Below the pieces are notes generated by a model. It searched no databases. It was not told the origin of the DNA and saw only the letters and a list, made by a program, of their open reading frames with translations. A DNA stretch of 28,781 nt from positions 1-28,781 of the forward strand of contig JABJEE010000112.1 in NCBI GenBank assembly GCA_018665005.1. Direction: 5' to 3'. The position numbers and the translations under genes are program-made. Each line of letters opens with the position of its first letter. The first letter of the stretch is position 1. This DNA comes from Flavobacteriales bacterium (GTDB taxonomy: Bacteria; Bacteroidota; Bacteroidia; Flavobacteriales_D; Crocinitomicaceae). This document shows positions 8,417 through 17,067 of this stretch, one piece after another.

Positions 8417-9892
8417 CTATTTCTTAATAATTCGACTTGTTGATATCGAATCTGCCGTTTCAACAGTAATCGTATATACACCACTCCGTAAGTAGTCCAA
8501 ATTCATTTTTGCAAAGCTACCATCAACAGATGTTGAAGCAACCACCTTACCTGAAAGGTCGATTATTTTAATCTCTTTCATGGATTCGTTTGATGATATT
8601 TCAATCTCAGCATTAAATGGATTCGGTGCAATAGTAAATGAGTTTGATTGCTCCTCTACGCTCACAGCGCATGGTTCACAACTCTCCCAACATACGATAT
8701 CGATACTTGGGTCTCCTGCTTCAACCATAAAGTAACGGTTAGTATACTGTCCTGAACCGTCAGTAACAGTACAACTTTCCCCTCCTGCAAATACTTCTTC
8801 TACAGTCCATCCATCGATTGTGAATTTATACTCAATAGATTCACCTACAGTTAAAGGAAGTGTAACTTTCCACATTCCGCTTCCTGCATCATTCATAGGG
8901 TTACAATCTCCACACCAACCATTGAAACTTCCGTTTACATAAACCGTTCCAAATGGATCTGGATAAAGTGACATGTCAACGTTAAAAGTAACATTAGACT
9001 CACTTCCTTGTCCTCCAGGACACGCTTCACAACTATTAAAGCACACCACAGGAAGAATTGCTCCCTCAGTAATCTCTAATATTCTATTTGTAAAACCTCC
9101 ATCAGTAATGGTGCAAACTTCTCCACCTGCAAAGACTTCTTGGTCAGTCCATCCATCAACAGTGAATTTGTATTGAATGGTTCCCGGATCTAATGGTAAA
9201 GTAACTTTCCAAATACCTCCACCAGCGTCAATCATTGGATTACAATCTCCACACCAGCCATTAAAAGTACCATTTACGTATACACCCGTACCGATAGTTC
9301 CTGCATAATCACTCATGTCTACATTGAATGTAATGTCATTTGTAGTTGGACCTGCTACTGTGCCTGATTTTTGATATACATATCTCCATGCATTTCCCCC
9401 TACTTCTATGTTAACTGTCATCGTGTTTCCATCTGGTGAAAATGTTAGTTTGTAAGTAATAGATGCAGGAGCATCTCCAGGTGATGTTAATTCAGAACCA
9501 TTGATCACTTTTGGCAAACCTAAATGACATCCCACCCCTGAAAGTGTCAAGTCATTAGTCCCGGCATCAAAACTCCAAGTTCCAGTAGCATCACTATGAG
9601 GAGCTACAGAAGCAGCGCATTGCTCAGAACCAACTCCTTGAAATGGCTCTAACCAAGTATCAGCACCCATTCCGTTTGCAAAATCTCCATTGGCATCAAA
9701 AACCACACTATCATCCCAAAGGCAAGCTCTAGTTGTTATATCGGCAGTATTATTAGCCCACCATGTATTGTTCCAGTCTGCTGAGCCCACCGCTAAAGCT
9801 CCTTCTTGTTCTGCGAGATACCAAACCCCCTCTACTTGAGAGAAGCTGTTTCCAGCAATTAATAAAAATAAAAACGTATAAAATTTCTTCAT
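8417..9892 (-). CDS. Secreted protein with two glucan-binding-like modules and T9SS sorting domain
   Basis: A 491-residue exported protein. Residues 1-19 are a signal peptide (cleavage near NSFSQ). Residues 20-178 form a first domain rich in Trp, Gly and Asp that I do not recognise, starting VEGVWYLAEQEGAL and closing with NAWRYVYQKSG. Two homologous modules follow (about 186-291 and 299-408), each opening TFNVDMS and containing VYVNGxFNGWCGDCNPM, a GxWKVTLPL strand, YKFTxDGW and FAGGExCTxTDG, and ending in a CxxC pair. The NGxFNGW and YKFxxDG pattern is that of starch/glycogen-recognition E-set folds (CBM20/48-like); similar modules accompany beta-glucanases in marine Bacteroidota. Residues about 418-491 (FTIAPNPFNAEI to SRIIKK) are a T9SS type A sorting domain. 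No catalytic motif is visible, so it is probably a surface glucan-binding protein. The sugar permease gene is upstream and the GH3 gene downstream. Confidence 0.82.
   Translation of the reverse strand: MKKFYTFLFLLIAGNSFSQVEGVWYLAEQEGALAVGSADWNNTWWANNTADITTRACLWDDSVVFDANGDFANGMGADTWLEPFQGVGSEQCAASVAPHSDATGTWSFDAGTNDLTLSGVGCHLGLPKVINGSELTSPGDAPASITYKLTFSPDGNTMTVNIEVGGNAWRYVYQKSGTVAGPTTNDITFNVDMSDYAGTIGTGVYVNGTFNGWCGDCNPMIDAGGGIWKVTLPLDPGTIQYKFTVDGWTDQEVFAGGEVCTITDGGFTNRILEITEGAILPVVCFNSCEACPGGQGSESNVTFNVDMSLYPDPFGTVYVNGSFNGWCGDCNPMNDAGSGMWKVTLPLTVGESIEYKFTIDGWTVEEVFAGGESCTVTDGSGQYTNRYFMVEAGDPSIDIVCWESCEPCAVSVEEQSNSFTIAPNPFNAEIEISSNESMKEIKIIDLSGKVVASTSVDGSFAKMNLDYLRSGVYTITVETADSISTSRIIKK
8669..8995 (-). 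repeat. Second copy of the glucan-binding-like module
   Basis: It encodes about residues 300-408 of the secreted protein. It is the counterpart of the module at 9020-9337, sharing VYVNGxFNGWCGDCNPM, WKVTLPL and the FAGGE segment, with the same cysteine layout. Confidence 0.85.
9020..9337 (-). repeat. First copy of the glucan-binding-like module
   Basis: It encodes about residues 186-291 of the secreted protein. It is a tandem homologue of 8669-8995 joined by a short Gly/Ser-rich linker (PGGQGSES). Confidence 0.85.
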
Positions 9893-10091
9893 TGTAAGTT
9901 CATTTAAAATTTATAATTAGACCAATTTAGGAAGAATAAGTGTAAAATTGACATTAAGTAGGTTGTTTTTTTAAAAATTAACATTTAACAATCTAAATAA
10001 CAATCATTTCTGCTTACAACACTAAAGATTTAATTCAGTGAATTAGATAAAATATAGGACCAAAACTGATTGTTCAGAACCAATAGTTTAG

Positions 10092-11732
10092 TTAAGTATT
10101 TGATTGAAGATTTTTGTTTACATACCATGCAAAAAATGCCAGATAGGCAAAGCATAATGCGCAAACTATGTAAGATGAATGCATTCCAATGATATCACCT
10201 AATTTACCTTGTAAAGGCGGAATAATAGCTCCGCCAAGAATCATCATAACCAAAAAGGCCGACCCTTGAGAAGTGAATTTCCCTAAACCATTTAAACTTA
10301 AAGCAAAAATAGAGGGCCACATGATTGAACAAAATAAGCCGCCACTCAAAAAAGCAAATATGGCCACTTCCCCTGTAGTCATTAAACCTGTTATCATGGC
10401 CAAAACTCCCAACATTCCAAATATTTTTAAGGTCGGTGCTGGTCGATCTTTTCCAATAAAAAATCCCGCAATTTGAACAGCTACACATATGGCAAAAACA
10501 AAAAGGTGAGTTACTTTAAATCCGGAAACAAAATTCAAGCTCAATACTACACCAAAGGCTACATAAGGAACCACAATCATTAAAATCTTTTTCATTTTAT
10601 CAGAGGGATTAAATACTGCGATAGCTCCAGTCCATCTTCCAATCATTAGGCCACCCCAATACATCGAAATGTAGGGTGCAATCTGAGCATCAGTCATTGC
10701 TCCAAAATCAGGCAGTTTTAACAATGCGCCTAAGTTACTTTGAATCGATACTTCCACGCCCACATAGGTAAATATCGCCAACATGCCCAAAACCAATTGG
10801 GGATACTTCATTGCTCCCCAACCCTCTATTGATCTTTTTGCTAAAGCGTTACTTACCAGAAGTCCCCCTATAACTACTAATAGACCCGCTAAAGACAACC
10901 AAAGAATCGACATTTCCGAGGCTTCGCTTAGCTTTTCTCCCTTGCCCAAGCCCAAGTATTGACTGAATACAAAGAAAAATATAATCACCAATAATATCGT
11001 AATTGTTAATAACGATATCATTGCTTTTTTTGCTCCATGAAATTCAGAGTCTGCCTTACCAGATGGTAGTTTTTTAGAAAAGAAAAACAAACCTGCCGCT
11101 GCTAAAAAAAGACCCCCAACTGCCATATATAAATACTGAACCTGAGCAAGCGTCAAGTTACCAGATGCTATTTCGTCTTTTAAACTAATGTCTGCCTTCG
11201 CCGCAGTACCAAATAAAATTAATGTGACAATGATTGGTCCGATAGTAGTTCCTAGTGAATTAACTCCTCCTGCCAAATTTAGTCGGTGCGACCCTTTTTC
11301 AGGTTCGCCCAAAAGAAGTGCAAATGGGTTGGCCGCCGTTTGCTGTAACGAAAAACCTAGGCCCACAATAAAAAGGGAGCCCAAAACAAAACCAAAAGCG
11401 GAAGAATCCCCAGGCTCAGCACCAGTAACAGCAAGAATCATTGATCCCGCTCCAAAAGCAGACAAGATTAACCCATAAACGATTCCATTTTTTAAACCCC
11501 ATTTATTCATGATGTCAGTTTTCGCAATACTTGAAAACATAAAGAGCATCAATGCACCAATAAAGTAAGCACCATAAAATGCAAACTCAATCAATTGACT
11601 TTGAAACTGATCTAAACTAAAATATTCTTTACAGAAGCCTAGAAAAACTGAATTTCCCGCGGCAATAAAACCCCAGAAAAAGAACACTGTTGTAAGTGTA
11701 AATAAGGCACTTTGATTTGATTTGGTGGACAT
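10092..11732 (-). CDS. Sugar MFS permease, FucP/GluP family, enlarged
   Basis: A 546-residue polytopic inner-membrane protein of the FucP-type major facilitator family (glucose, galactose or fucose : proton symport). The signature is in the N-half: QQTAANPFALLLGEPEKGSHRLNLAGGVNSLGTTIGP (about residues 127-165), matching the family's NP, RLNLA and NSLGTxxGP blocks. The C-half has ISMYWGGLMIGRW (about 354-366), also typical. Usual members have about 400-440 residues and 12 helices; this one carries roughly 100 extra residues in the central loop (about 225-310) that contain two strongly hydrophobic segments, suggesting 14 helices. The gene lies 43 bases downstream of dxs and 199 bases upstream of the secreted glucan-module gene. 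With the GH3 gene it suggests uptake of released glucose. Substrate is inferred from neighbours only. Confidence 0.85.
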   Translation of the reverse strand: MSTKSNQSALFTLTTVFFFWGFIAAGNSVFLGFCKEYFSLDQFQSQLIEFAFYGAYFIGALMLFMFSSIAKTDIMNKWGLKNGIVYGLILSAFGAGSMILAVTGAEPGDSSAFGFVLGSLFIVGLGFSLQQTAANPFALLLGEPEKGSHRLNLAGGVNSLGTTIGPIIVTLILFGTAAKADISLKDEIASGNLTLAQVQYLYMAVGGLFLAAAGLFFFSKKLPSGKADSEFHGAKKAMISLLTITILLVIIFFFVFSQYLGLGKGEKLSEASEMSILWLSLAGLLVVIGGLLVSNALAKRSIEGWGAMKYPQLVLGMLAIFTYVGVEVSIQSNLGALLKLPDFGAMTDAQIAPYISMYWGGLMIGRWTGAIAVFNPSDKMKKILMIVVPYVAFGVVLSLNFVSGFKVTHLFVFAICVAVQIAGFFIGKDRPAPTLKIFGMLGVLAMITGLMTTGEVAIFAFLSGGLFCSIMWPSIFALSLNGLGKFTSQGSAFLVMMILGGAIIPPLQGKLGDIIGMHSSYIVCALCFAYLAFFAWYVNKNLQSNT

Positions 11733-11775
11733 AATTTTAACAATTTAGTCGTCCAATATAAAAGAAAAAATAGGA

Positions 11776-13731
11776 TTAACTGATGTTTTTTTTCAGTTTT
11801 CTTGATTGTTTTGACAAGGAAAGTGTCTTGATGACAGTGTCTACAATCCCTTTTGCATCATATCCACAATCAGACCAAAGCTCTTTTTGGGTTCCATGAT
11901 GAATATATTGATCAGGAATACCTAAACGAACAACTTCCGCTTTATATTTTTGATCCGTCATGAATTCTATAACAGCAGAGCCAAATCCTCCCATTACACA
12001 ACCATCTTCAATGGTTATTACCTTATCAAATTTAGTGAAAACCTCATGAAGCATCACTTCATCAATAGGCTTTACAAAACGCATGTCATAATGAGCAACA
12101 GATGCTCCGAACTCGTTCAATTCGGATATTGCAGACTGCACAAAGTTTCCAGGATGACCAATAGACAGAATCGCTAAATCATCACCGTTTGACAATCGTC
12201 GTCCTTTTCCTGTGGAAATTTCTTTCATCGGTTTTTTCCAATCAGTCATGACACCTTTTCCTCTAGGATACCTGATAACGAATGGCCCTTTATTTTCTAA
12301 TTGTGAGGAGTACATCAAGTTTCTTAATTCCTCTTCATTCATCGGTGCTGAAACCGTTATGTTTGGGATACACCTCATGTAAGCCAAATCATAAGCTCCG
12401 TGATGGGTTGCACCGTCCGCACCAACCAAACCAGCTCTGTCCAGACAAAATACCACATTTAAATTTTGAATAGCCACATCATGTAAGACTTGATCGTAAG
12501 CTCTTTGCATAAACGATGAATAAATATTACAAAACGGAAGCAGTCCTTGAGTAGCTAAACCAGCACTAAAAGTCACCGCATGTTGTTCTGCAATACCAAC
12601 ATCAAATGCTCTATCTGGCATAGCTTCCATCATGATTCCTAATGAACACCCACTCGGCATTGCCGGTGTGACTCCCATTATTTTTTCGTTTTTTTCTGCC
12701 AGCTCAACAATGGTATGTCCAAAAACGTCTTGATATTTTGGTGGTTCAGGGTTCTGAGGAATGATTTTAACAATTTCACCTGTTTCTTTATTAAAAACTC
12801 CAGGTGCATGCCATTTTGTAGGGTTCCCTTCTTCAGAATATTTAAATCCCGCACCCTTCCTAGTGATACAGTGAAGAATTTTCGGACCAGGTATATCTTT
12901 TAAATCTTCTAATACTTTTGCCATTCCGATGGCATCATGGCCATCAACAGGGCCAAAATATCTAAAATTTAAGGATTCGAAAAGATTGCTTTGCTTGAGT
13001 AAACTCGACTTTAATGCCGTAGATACCTTAGCCGCAATAGATCTTCCATCAGGGCCGAATTTGGAGATTTTCCCGAGTAAGTTCCAAACTTCATCTTTAA
13101 CCTTGTTGTATGTGTGGGAGGTTGTTATGTCTGTTAGGTACTCACGAAGAGCACCTACATTGGGATCAATTGACATACAGTTGTCATTCAAGATGACCAA
13201 AAGATTTGCGTCCTTTTCAAAACCCGCATGGTTCATCCCCTCAAAAGCCAAGCCCGCAGTCATGGCTCCATCACCTATCACGGCAATGTGCTGTGTGTTC
13301 TTCCTATTTTGATATTTATTAGCTACTGCCATTCCTAAGGCTGCAGAAATAGATGTCGATGAGTGCCCAACACCAAATGTGTCATACTCACTCTCTGCTC
13401 TTTTGGGAAAGCCTGAAATTCCTCCTTTGCTTCGGTTCGTATGAAAAAGGTCTCTGCGCCCTGTCAGGATTTTGTGCCCATATGCTTGATGTCCAACATC
13501 CCAAACCAATTGATCTTCAGGGGTGTTGAATACATAATGTAATGCCACGGTAAGTTCTACTACTCCCAGACTGGCACCAAAATGGCTGTTACCAATCTCA
13601 GAAATGACATCTACGATATATTGCCGAAGTTCATTGGAAACTTGAGGAAGGTCTTCTACAGAAAATTTCTCTCTAAGGTCTTTGGGGACTTCGATTTGCT
13701 TCAAAAAATTACCGGCTTGAAAATCTGACAT
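11776..13731 (-). CDS. dxs: 1-deoxy-D-xylulose-5-phosphate synthase
   Basis: A 651-residue cytoplasmic thiamine-diphosphate enzyme that condenses pyruvate and glyceraldehyde 3-phosphate to DXP, the first step of the MEP isoprenoid pathway. The family motifs are complete: VWDVGHQAYGHKILTGR (76-92), the ThDP/Mg motif GDGAMTAG (153-160) through NDNCMSI (182-188), KGAGF in the linker (292-296), AEQHAVTFSAGLA with catalytic Glu382, and DRAGLVGADGATHHG (431-445). The C-terminal transketolase-like domain ends near 630, followed by a lysine-rich tail. Length is slightly above the usual 620-640. Its product feeds quinone and the farnesyl chain used by heme O synthase, encoded at 16201. A TAATTTTG element just upstream suggests its own promoter. 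Identification is secure. Confidence 0.97.
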   Translation of the reverse strand: MSDFQAGNFLKQIEVPKDLREKFSVEDLPQVSNELRQYIVDVISEIGNSHFGASLGVVELTVALHYVFNTPEDQLVWDVGHQAYGHKILTGRRDLFHTNRSKGGISGFPKRAESEYDTFGVGHSSTSISAALGMAVANKYQNRKNTQHIAVIGDGAMTAGLAFEGMNHAGFEKDANLLVILNDNCMSIDPNVGALREYLTDITTSHTYNKVKDEVWNLLGKISKFGPDGRSIAAKVSTALKSSLLKQSNLFESLNFRYFGPVDGHDAIGMAKVLEDLKDIPGPKILHCITRKGAGFKYSEEGNPTKWHAPGVFNKETGEIVKIIPQNPEPPKYQDVFGHTIVELAEKNEKIMGVTPAMPSGCSLGIMMEAMPDRAFDVGIAEQHAVTFSAGLATQGLLPFCNIYSSFMQRAYDQVLHDVAIQNLNVVFCLDRAGLVGADGATHHGAYDLAYMRCIPNITVSAPMNEEELRNLMYSSQLENKGPFVIRYPRGKGVMTDWKKPMKEISTGKGRRLSNGDDLAILSIGHPGNFVQSAISELNEFGASVAHYDMRFVKPIDEVMLHEVFTKFDKVITIEDGCVMGGFGSAVIEFMTDQKYKAEVVRLGIPDQYIHHGTQKELWSDCGYDAKGIVDTVIKTLSLSKQSRKLKKNIS

Positions 13732-13745
13732 AGTTATTATTAATA

Positions 13746-13753
13746 CAAAATTA
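13746..13753 (-). promoter_or_regulatory. Candidate -7 promoter element of dxs
   Basis: On the minus strand this reads TAATTTTG, a full match to TAnnTTTG, 14 bases before the dxs start codon. It would produce a very short leader. No good -33 element was found at the usual spacing. Confidence 0.3.
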
Positions 13754-13813
13754 TTGTTTTCAACGTGATTAACCTAACAATTGACCGTCAAAAAAGTTCT
13801 CAATAAAAGTCAT

Positions 13814-15265
13814 TTAAATGGGGTATTTATCCTTTCTCTCAAAGTAAAATGCAGTTAAAACAAACATAAGCAATAACCCGTTTTGAATACATAGATTTAG
13901 TGCAAAGTTATTAACCTTGAGGTATGGAGAGATTGCATATAAGAATAGGGCTAAACCCAAGTATAAAAAGAATTTCCGAAGATTGTAGGGTATTGGGTAA
14001 TGCTTCTGACCAAGGATGTATGAAATCAACATTTGAATGAAATATACAATAAGGGTGGCATAGGCGCTCGCCATGTAACCATATTGAGGGATATAAATTA
14101 CATTAATAATAATGGTCAAACCCGCACCCACTAAGGCAATATATGCTCCAAATTTAGTTTTACCGCTAAGTTTATACCAAATACTTTGATTGTAGTAGAT
14201 CCCTAAAAAAATATTTGCCATCAAAAGAATGGGTACTACCTGCAGACCCACCCAATACGATTCGTTTTGAATAAAGTGTTTGAAAATATCTAGATTAAGG
14301 GTGACCAACAAAAAGACACCGCATACGAATGCAATAAAAACATTCATGATTTGACTGTACACTTTATTTCGATCAAGGTTTTTCATTTGACTGAAAAAGA
14401 AAGGTTCTGCAGCATACCTGTATGCCTGAAGAAGAATAGTGACAAGCATTGCCAACTTGTATGAGGCGCTATAAATACCTACCTGGGCTTCGGCATAATC
14501 TAAAGAGGATGACACGTTTGGATTATATAATATTTGTTTCAAAAGAATCCTATCTAAAGTTTCATTGATTATTCCTGCAAAACCAGCTATAGCTAAAGGA
14601 AATGAAAACAAAAACATCCGCTTTAATAAACCCCAATCAATTCCGTTCAATAAACCAAAGGATTTAAACAAAAACAAAGGCTTAACTAAAGATGCGATGA
14701 GGTTGGCAAGGAAAATATAAAACACCCCTTGTTCAGGATTATTCCCATCAAATAAAACAAGTAAAAAAATTAAATTGAGGATGATGTTTACTCCAATTGA
14801 GGAGAGCTGAATTATCGAAAATCTTTTTGCTCTTTCTTCTGCACGCAATTTTGCAAGAGGAAGTGCACTAATGGCATCTATTGAAACAATGGCACCAAGC
14901 ATAATGATATATTCCCCATGCCCGCCAAATAGCAATAGGGATGCGATGTCCTTATTCAGTAGAAGAACAAGGATGAAAAAAACAACATTTAGAGAAAGTA
15001 ATGCGGAAAAAGCGGTTGAAAACACATTCTTTTTATCTTCTTCATTTTGAATGAACTTGAAAAAAGCAGTTTCCATTCCAAAAGTCAAAATGACAATAAA
15101 AAAGGCAACCCAAGCATAAAGCTCGGAAACAACTCCATAGTCCGCGGGGTTTATAAAAACGAAAGTATATAAAGGAACAAGTAAGTAATTAAGAAGCCGA
15201 CCGACTATGGATGACAGGCCATAAATGGCAATCTCTCCAAAAAGTTTTTTAATCGGATTTACCAT
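13814..15265 (-). CDS. Oligosaccharide flippase (Wzx-like, MOP superfamily)
   Basis: A 483-residue integral membrane protein with about 14 predicted helices, starting with the family-typical IKKLFGEIAIYGLSSIVGRLLNYLLVPLYT, which resembles the first helix of polysaccharide biosynthesis/flippase proteins. Further features are an arginine-bearing loop after helix 4 (AKLRAEERAKRFS, about 127-139) and DYAEAQVGIYSASYKLAMLVTILLQAYRYAAEPFFF (about 258-293), the best conserved block of Wzx-type exporters. The protein should flip lipid-linked oligosaccharide units across the inner membrane for LPS O-antigen or exopolysaccharide. No glycosyltransferase genes are adjacent, so the substrate is unknown. 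Its start codon overlaps the stop of the enoyl-CoA hydratase gene by one base, and 82 bases separate its end from dxs. Confidence 0.85.
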   Translation of the reverse strand: MVNPIKKLFGEIAIYGLSSIVGRLLNYLLVPLYTFVFINPADYGVVSELYAWVAFFIVILTFGMETAFFKFIQNEEDKKNVFSTAFSALLSLNVVFFILVLLLNKDIASLLLFGGHGEYIIMLGAIVSIDAISALPLAKLRAEERAKRFSIIQLSSIGVNIILNLIFLLVLFDGNNPEQGVFYIFLANLIASLVKPLFLFKSFGLLNGIDWGLLKRMFLFSFPLAIAGFAGIINETLDRILLKQILYNPNVSSSLDYAEAQVGIYSASYKLAMLVTILLQAYRYAAEPFFFSQMKNLDRNKVYSQIMNVFIAFVCGVFLLVTLNLDIFKHFIQNESYWVGLQVVPILLMANIFLGIYYNQSIWYKLSGKTKFGAYIALVGAGLTIIINVIYIPQYGYMASAYATLIVYFIQMLISYILGQKHYPIPYNLRKFFLYLGLALFLYAISPYLKVNNFALNLCIQNGLLLMFVLTAFYFERKDKYPI

Positions 15266-16044
15266 TAAGCTTTTCTGTAATTTGCTTTTCGTTTCTCAAG
15301 AAAAGCCGTCGTTCCCTCTTTAAATTCCGATGTTCCAAAACATTTTCCAAACTCTTCAATTTCGACCTCATATCCATCTACTCCGCTCCTGTAACCCGCA
15401 TTGACCGCTTTAATTGCCGATCTAATTGCCATTGGCGAGTTCTTAAGGATCTTTTTTGCCAAGCCTTCACATGTAGAAATCAAGTCCTTCTGATCCACAA
15501 CATAGTTGACCAAACCATACTTCAAAGCCTCTTCAGCCGTTATCATTCCAGCAGTGAAAATCATTTCGTTTGCCCGTCCCTTTCCAACAAGCTGAGCCAA
15601 ACGCTGCGTTCCACCATATCCCGGAATAACTCCAAGAGATACTTCAGGAAGACCCATTTTTGCATTTTGACTTGCGACCCGTATATGGGCTGACAAAGCC
15701 AATTCTAACCCGCCACCAAGTGCAAATCCGTTCACCGCTGCCAATATTGGTTTTGGGAAGTTTTCTACAAAATCAAAAAGAATCTCTTGACCGTTTGAAG
15801 CCAACACTCCTCCTTCCGCAATGGAGAAATCAGCAAACTCTTTAATATCAGCTCCTGCAACAAAGGCCTTTTCACCACTACCTGTCAAAATCACAACACC
15901 AGTATCAGGATCCTCTTGACAAACTTTTAATGCTGCATTCAATTCTTGAATTGTTTTTTTATTCAAGGCGTTGAGTTGAGAGGGTCGATTTATAGTGATA
16001 TAAGAGACCAATTCTTTGTTTTCAATGGTTATGTTTTCAAACAT
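15265..16044 (-). CDS. Enoyl-CoA hydratase/isomerase family protein
   Basis: A 259-residue crotonase-fold enzyme, the normal length for short-chain enoyl-CoA hydratases, which add water to 2-enoyl-CoA in beta-oxidation or branched amino acid breakdown. The oxyanion-hole segments are AGADIKEF (about 63-70) and NGFALGGGLELA (105-116). Both catalytic glutamates of the hydratase type are present: Glu114 in GGGLELA and Glu134 in GLPEVSLGVIPGYGGTQRL. It has no signal peptide and is cytoplasmic. It starts the minus-strand run that continues into the flippase gene through a one-base stop/start overlap, an arrangement favouring translational coupling although the two functions are unrelated. The substrate chain length cannot be told from sequence. 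Confidence 0.92.
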   Translation of the reverse strand: MFENITIENKELVSYITINRPSQLNALNKKTIQELNAALKVCQEDPDTGVVILTGSGEKAFVAGADIKEFADFSIAEGGVLASNGQEILFDFVENFPKPILAAVNGFALGGGLELALSAHIRVASQNAKMGLPEVSLGVIPGYGGTQRLAQLVGKGRANEMIFTAGMITAEEALKYGLVNYVVDQKDLISTCEGLAKKILKNSPMAIRSAIKAVNAGYRSGVDGYEVEIEEFGKCFGTSEFKEGTTAFLEKRKANYRKA

Positions 16045-16158
16045 CTAAATGATTTTCGGATAAAGATAATAGATAATATGATTGGACTTTTTTTACTCTT
16101 TATTTTTATTAATGACAGATTCCTGAATTTTAAAGAATTATAAACTGCTTATATTTCG

Positions 16159-16166
16159 TAATTTTG
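16159..16166 (+). promoter_or_regulatory. Candidate -7 promoter element of the cytochrome oxidase operon
   Basis: TAATTTTG matches TAnnTTTG 34 bases before the ctaB start in the 156-base divergent gap. A start site near 16172 would give a leader of about 30 bases. It is the only full match on the plus strand in this gap; the -33 region is AT-rich without a clear TTG. Confidence 0.42.
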
Positions 16167-16200
16167 CACCGAAATAAATTCTCGCATCTTAATCACAAGG

Positions 16201-17043
16201 ATGACACTGAAAAATTTTTTACTGTTTACAAAGTTTAGACTCTCTTTTTTGGTTGTCCTTTCTGCTCTTTCAGGATATTTATTCGCGGGAGGAAAAGACC
16301 TTCAAATTATTGTCTTTCTTCTACTGGGAGGGGCGTTCGTTACCGCTGCTTCCAATGGAGCAAATCAGATATGGGAGAAGGATCTTGACAAGCTCATGAA
16401 TCGCACCTCAAACCGTCCTATACCAACCGGGGAAATGTCCGTTAAAAGCGCATATATCATTGTTATTTGCTTATTGATTATAGGGACCATTCTGCTTTAC
16501 CTTATCAATTTAAAGTCTGCTCTTTTGGGTTTTGCGGGCTTTGTTAGCTACGTTTTTTTGTATACGCCTCTTAAAACAAGAACGCCTTGGGCTGTATTCG
16601 TTGGGGCTTTCCCAGGTGCCATACCTCCTTTTCTCGGTGCCATTGCTGCTACAAATGAATTTGGCTTTTTACCTGGAATATTGTTTTTTGTGCAGTTCAC
16701 GTGGCAGTTTCCTCATTTCTGGGCCATTGCATGGGTTACCCATGATGACTACCAAAAAGCAGGGTTTAACCTCTTGCCTTCTGCAAACGGAAAATCAAAA
16801 CAATCTGCTTTTCAAATCATGCTGTATTCTTTGGCATTGATACCGTTTAGTCTTACACCTTGGGTATTCAATTGGACAGGAGATGTCACTTTTGTCATTG
16901 CCTCATTACTTGGGATATTCTTCTTTTATTATGCCTATAAATTATTTTTAAACCTACAGGATTCGGATGCTCGAAAACTTATGTTCGCCTCTTTTGTTTA
17001 TTTACCAATTATTCAGTTTACCTACGTATTTGATAAAATTTAA
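16201..17043 (+). CDS. ctaB: Protoheme IX farnesyltransferase (heme O synthase)
   Basis: A 280-residue UbiA-superfamily prenyltransferase with about nine helices that transfers farnesyl diphosphate to heme b, giving heme O for heme-copper oxidases. The first aspartate-rich site is NGANQIWEKDLDKLMNRTSNRP (about 58-79), which includes the DxxxxRTxxRP pattern specific to CyoE/CtaB. The second region has THDDYQKAGFNLLP (about 180-193). PLKTRTPWAVFVGAFPGAIPPFLG (about 122-145) is also family-typical. Length is normal. It opens a seven-gene plus-strand operon for cytochrome oxidase (16201-21408), with 24 bases to the first subunit III gene. CACAAGGATG gives a modest ribosome-binding match. The enzyme uses the farnesyl chain that descends from the dxs pathway. 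Confidence 0.95.
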   Translation: MTLKNFLLFTKFRLSFLVVLSALSGYLFAGGKDLQIIVFLLLGGAFVTAASNGANQIWEKDLDKLMNRTSNRPIPTGEMSVKSAYIIVICLLIIGTILLYLINLKSALLGFAGFVSYVFLYTPLKTRTPWAVFVGAFPGAIPPFLGAIAATNEFGFLPGILFFVQFTWQFPHFWAIAWVTHDDYQKAGFNLLPSANGKSKQSAFQIMLYSLALIPFSLTPWVFNWTGDVTFVIASLLGIFFFYYAYKLFLNLQDSDARKLMFASFVYLPIIQFTYVFDKI

Positions 17044-17067
17044 ACAACAAATTAAATATTAAAACAA

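Noticed and set aside
10064..10088. Hairpin after the sugar permease gene (AACTGATTG pairing with CAATAGTT)
   Set aside because: The stem has only 8 base pairs, a bulge, few GC pairs and no strong T-run; too weak to call a terminator.
9893..10091. The longest gene-free gap (199 bases) searched for a small RNA, tRNA or small gene
   Set aside because: No cloverleaf, strong hairpin or credible open frame with a start was seen, and no TAnnTTTG element was found for the downstream secreted gene; it holds only AT-rich sequence.
12929..13312. Open frame of about 127 codons on the plus strand, antisense to dxs
   Set aside because: It lies wholly inside the well-conserved dxs gene and its translation resembles no protein family; it is a shadow frame.
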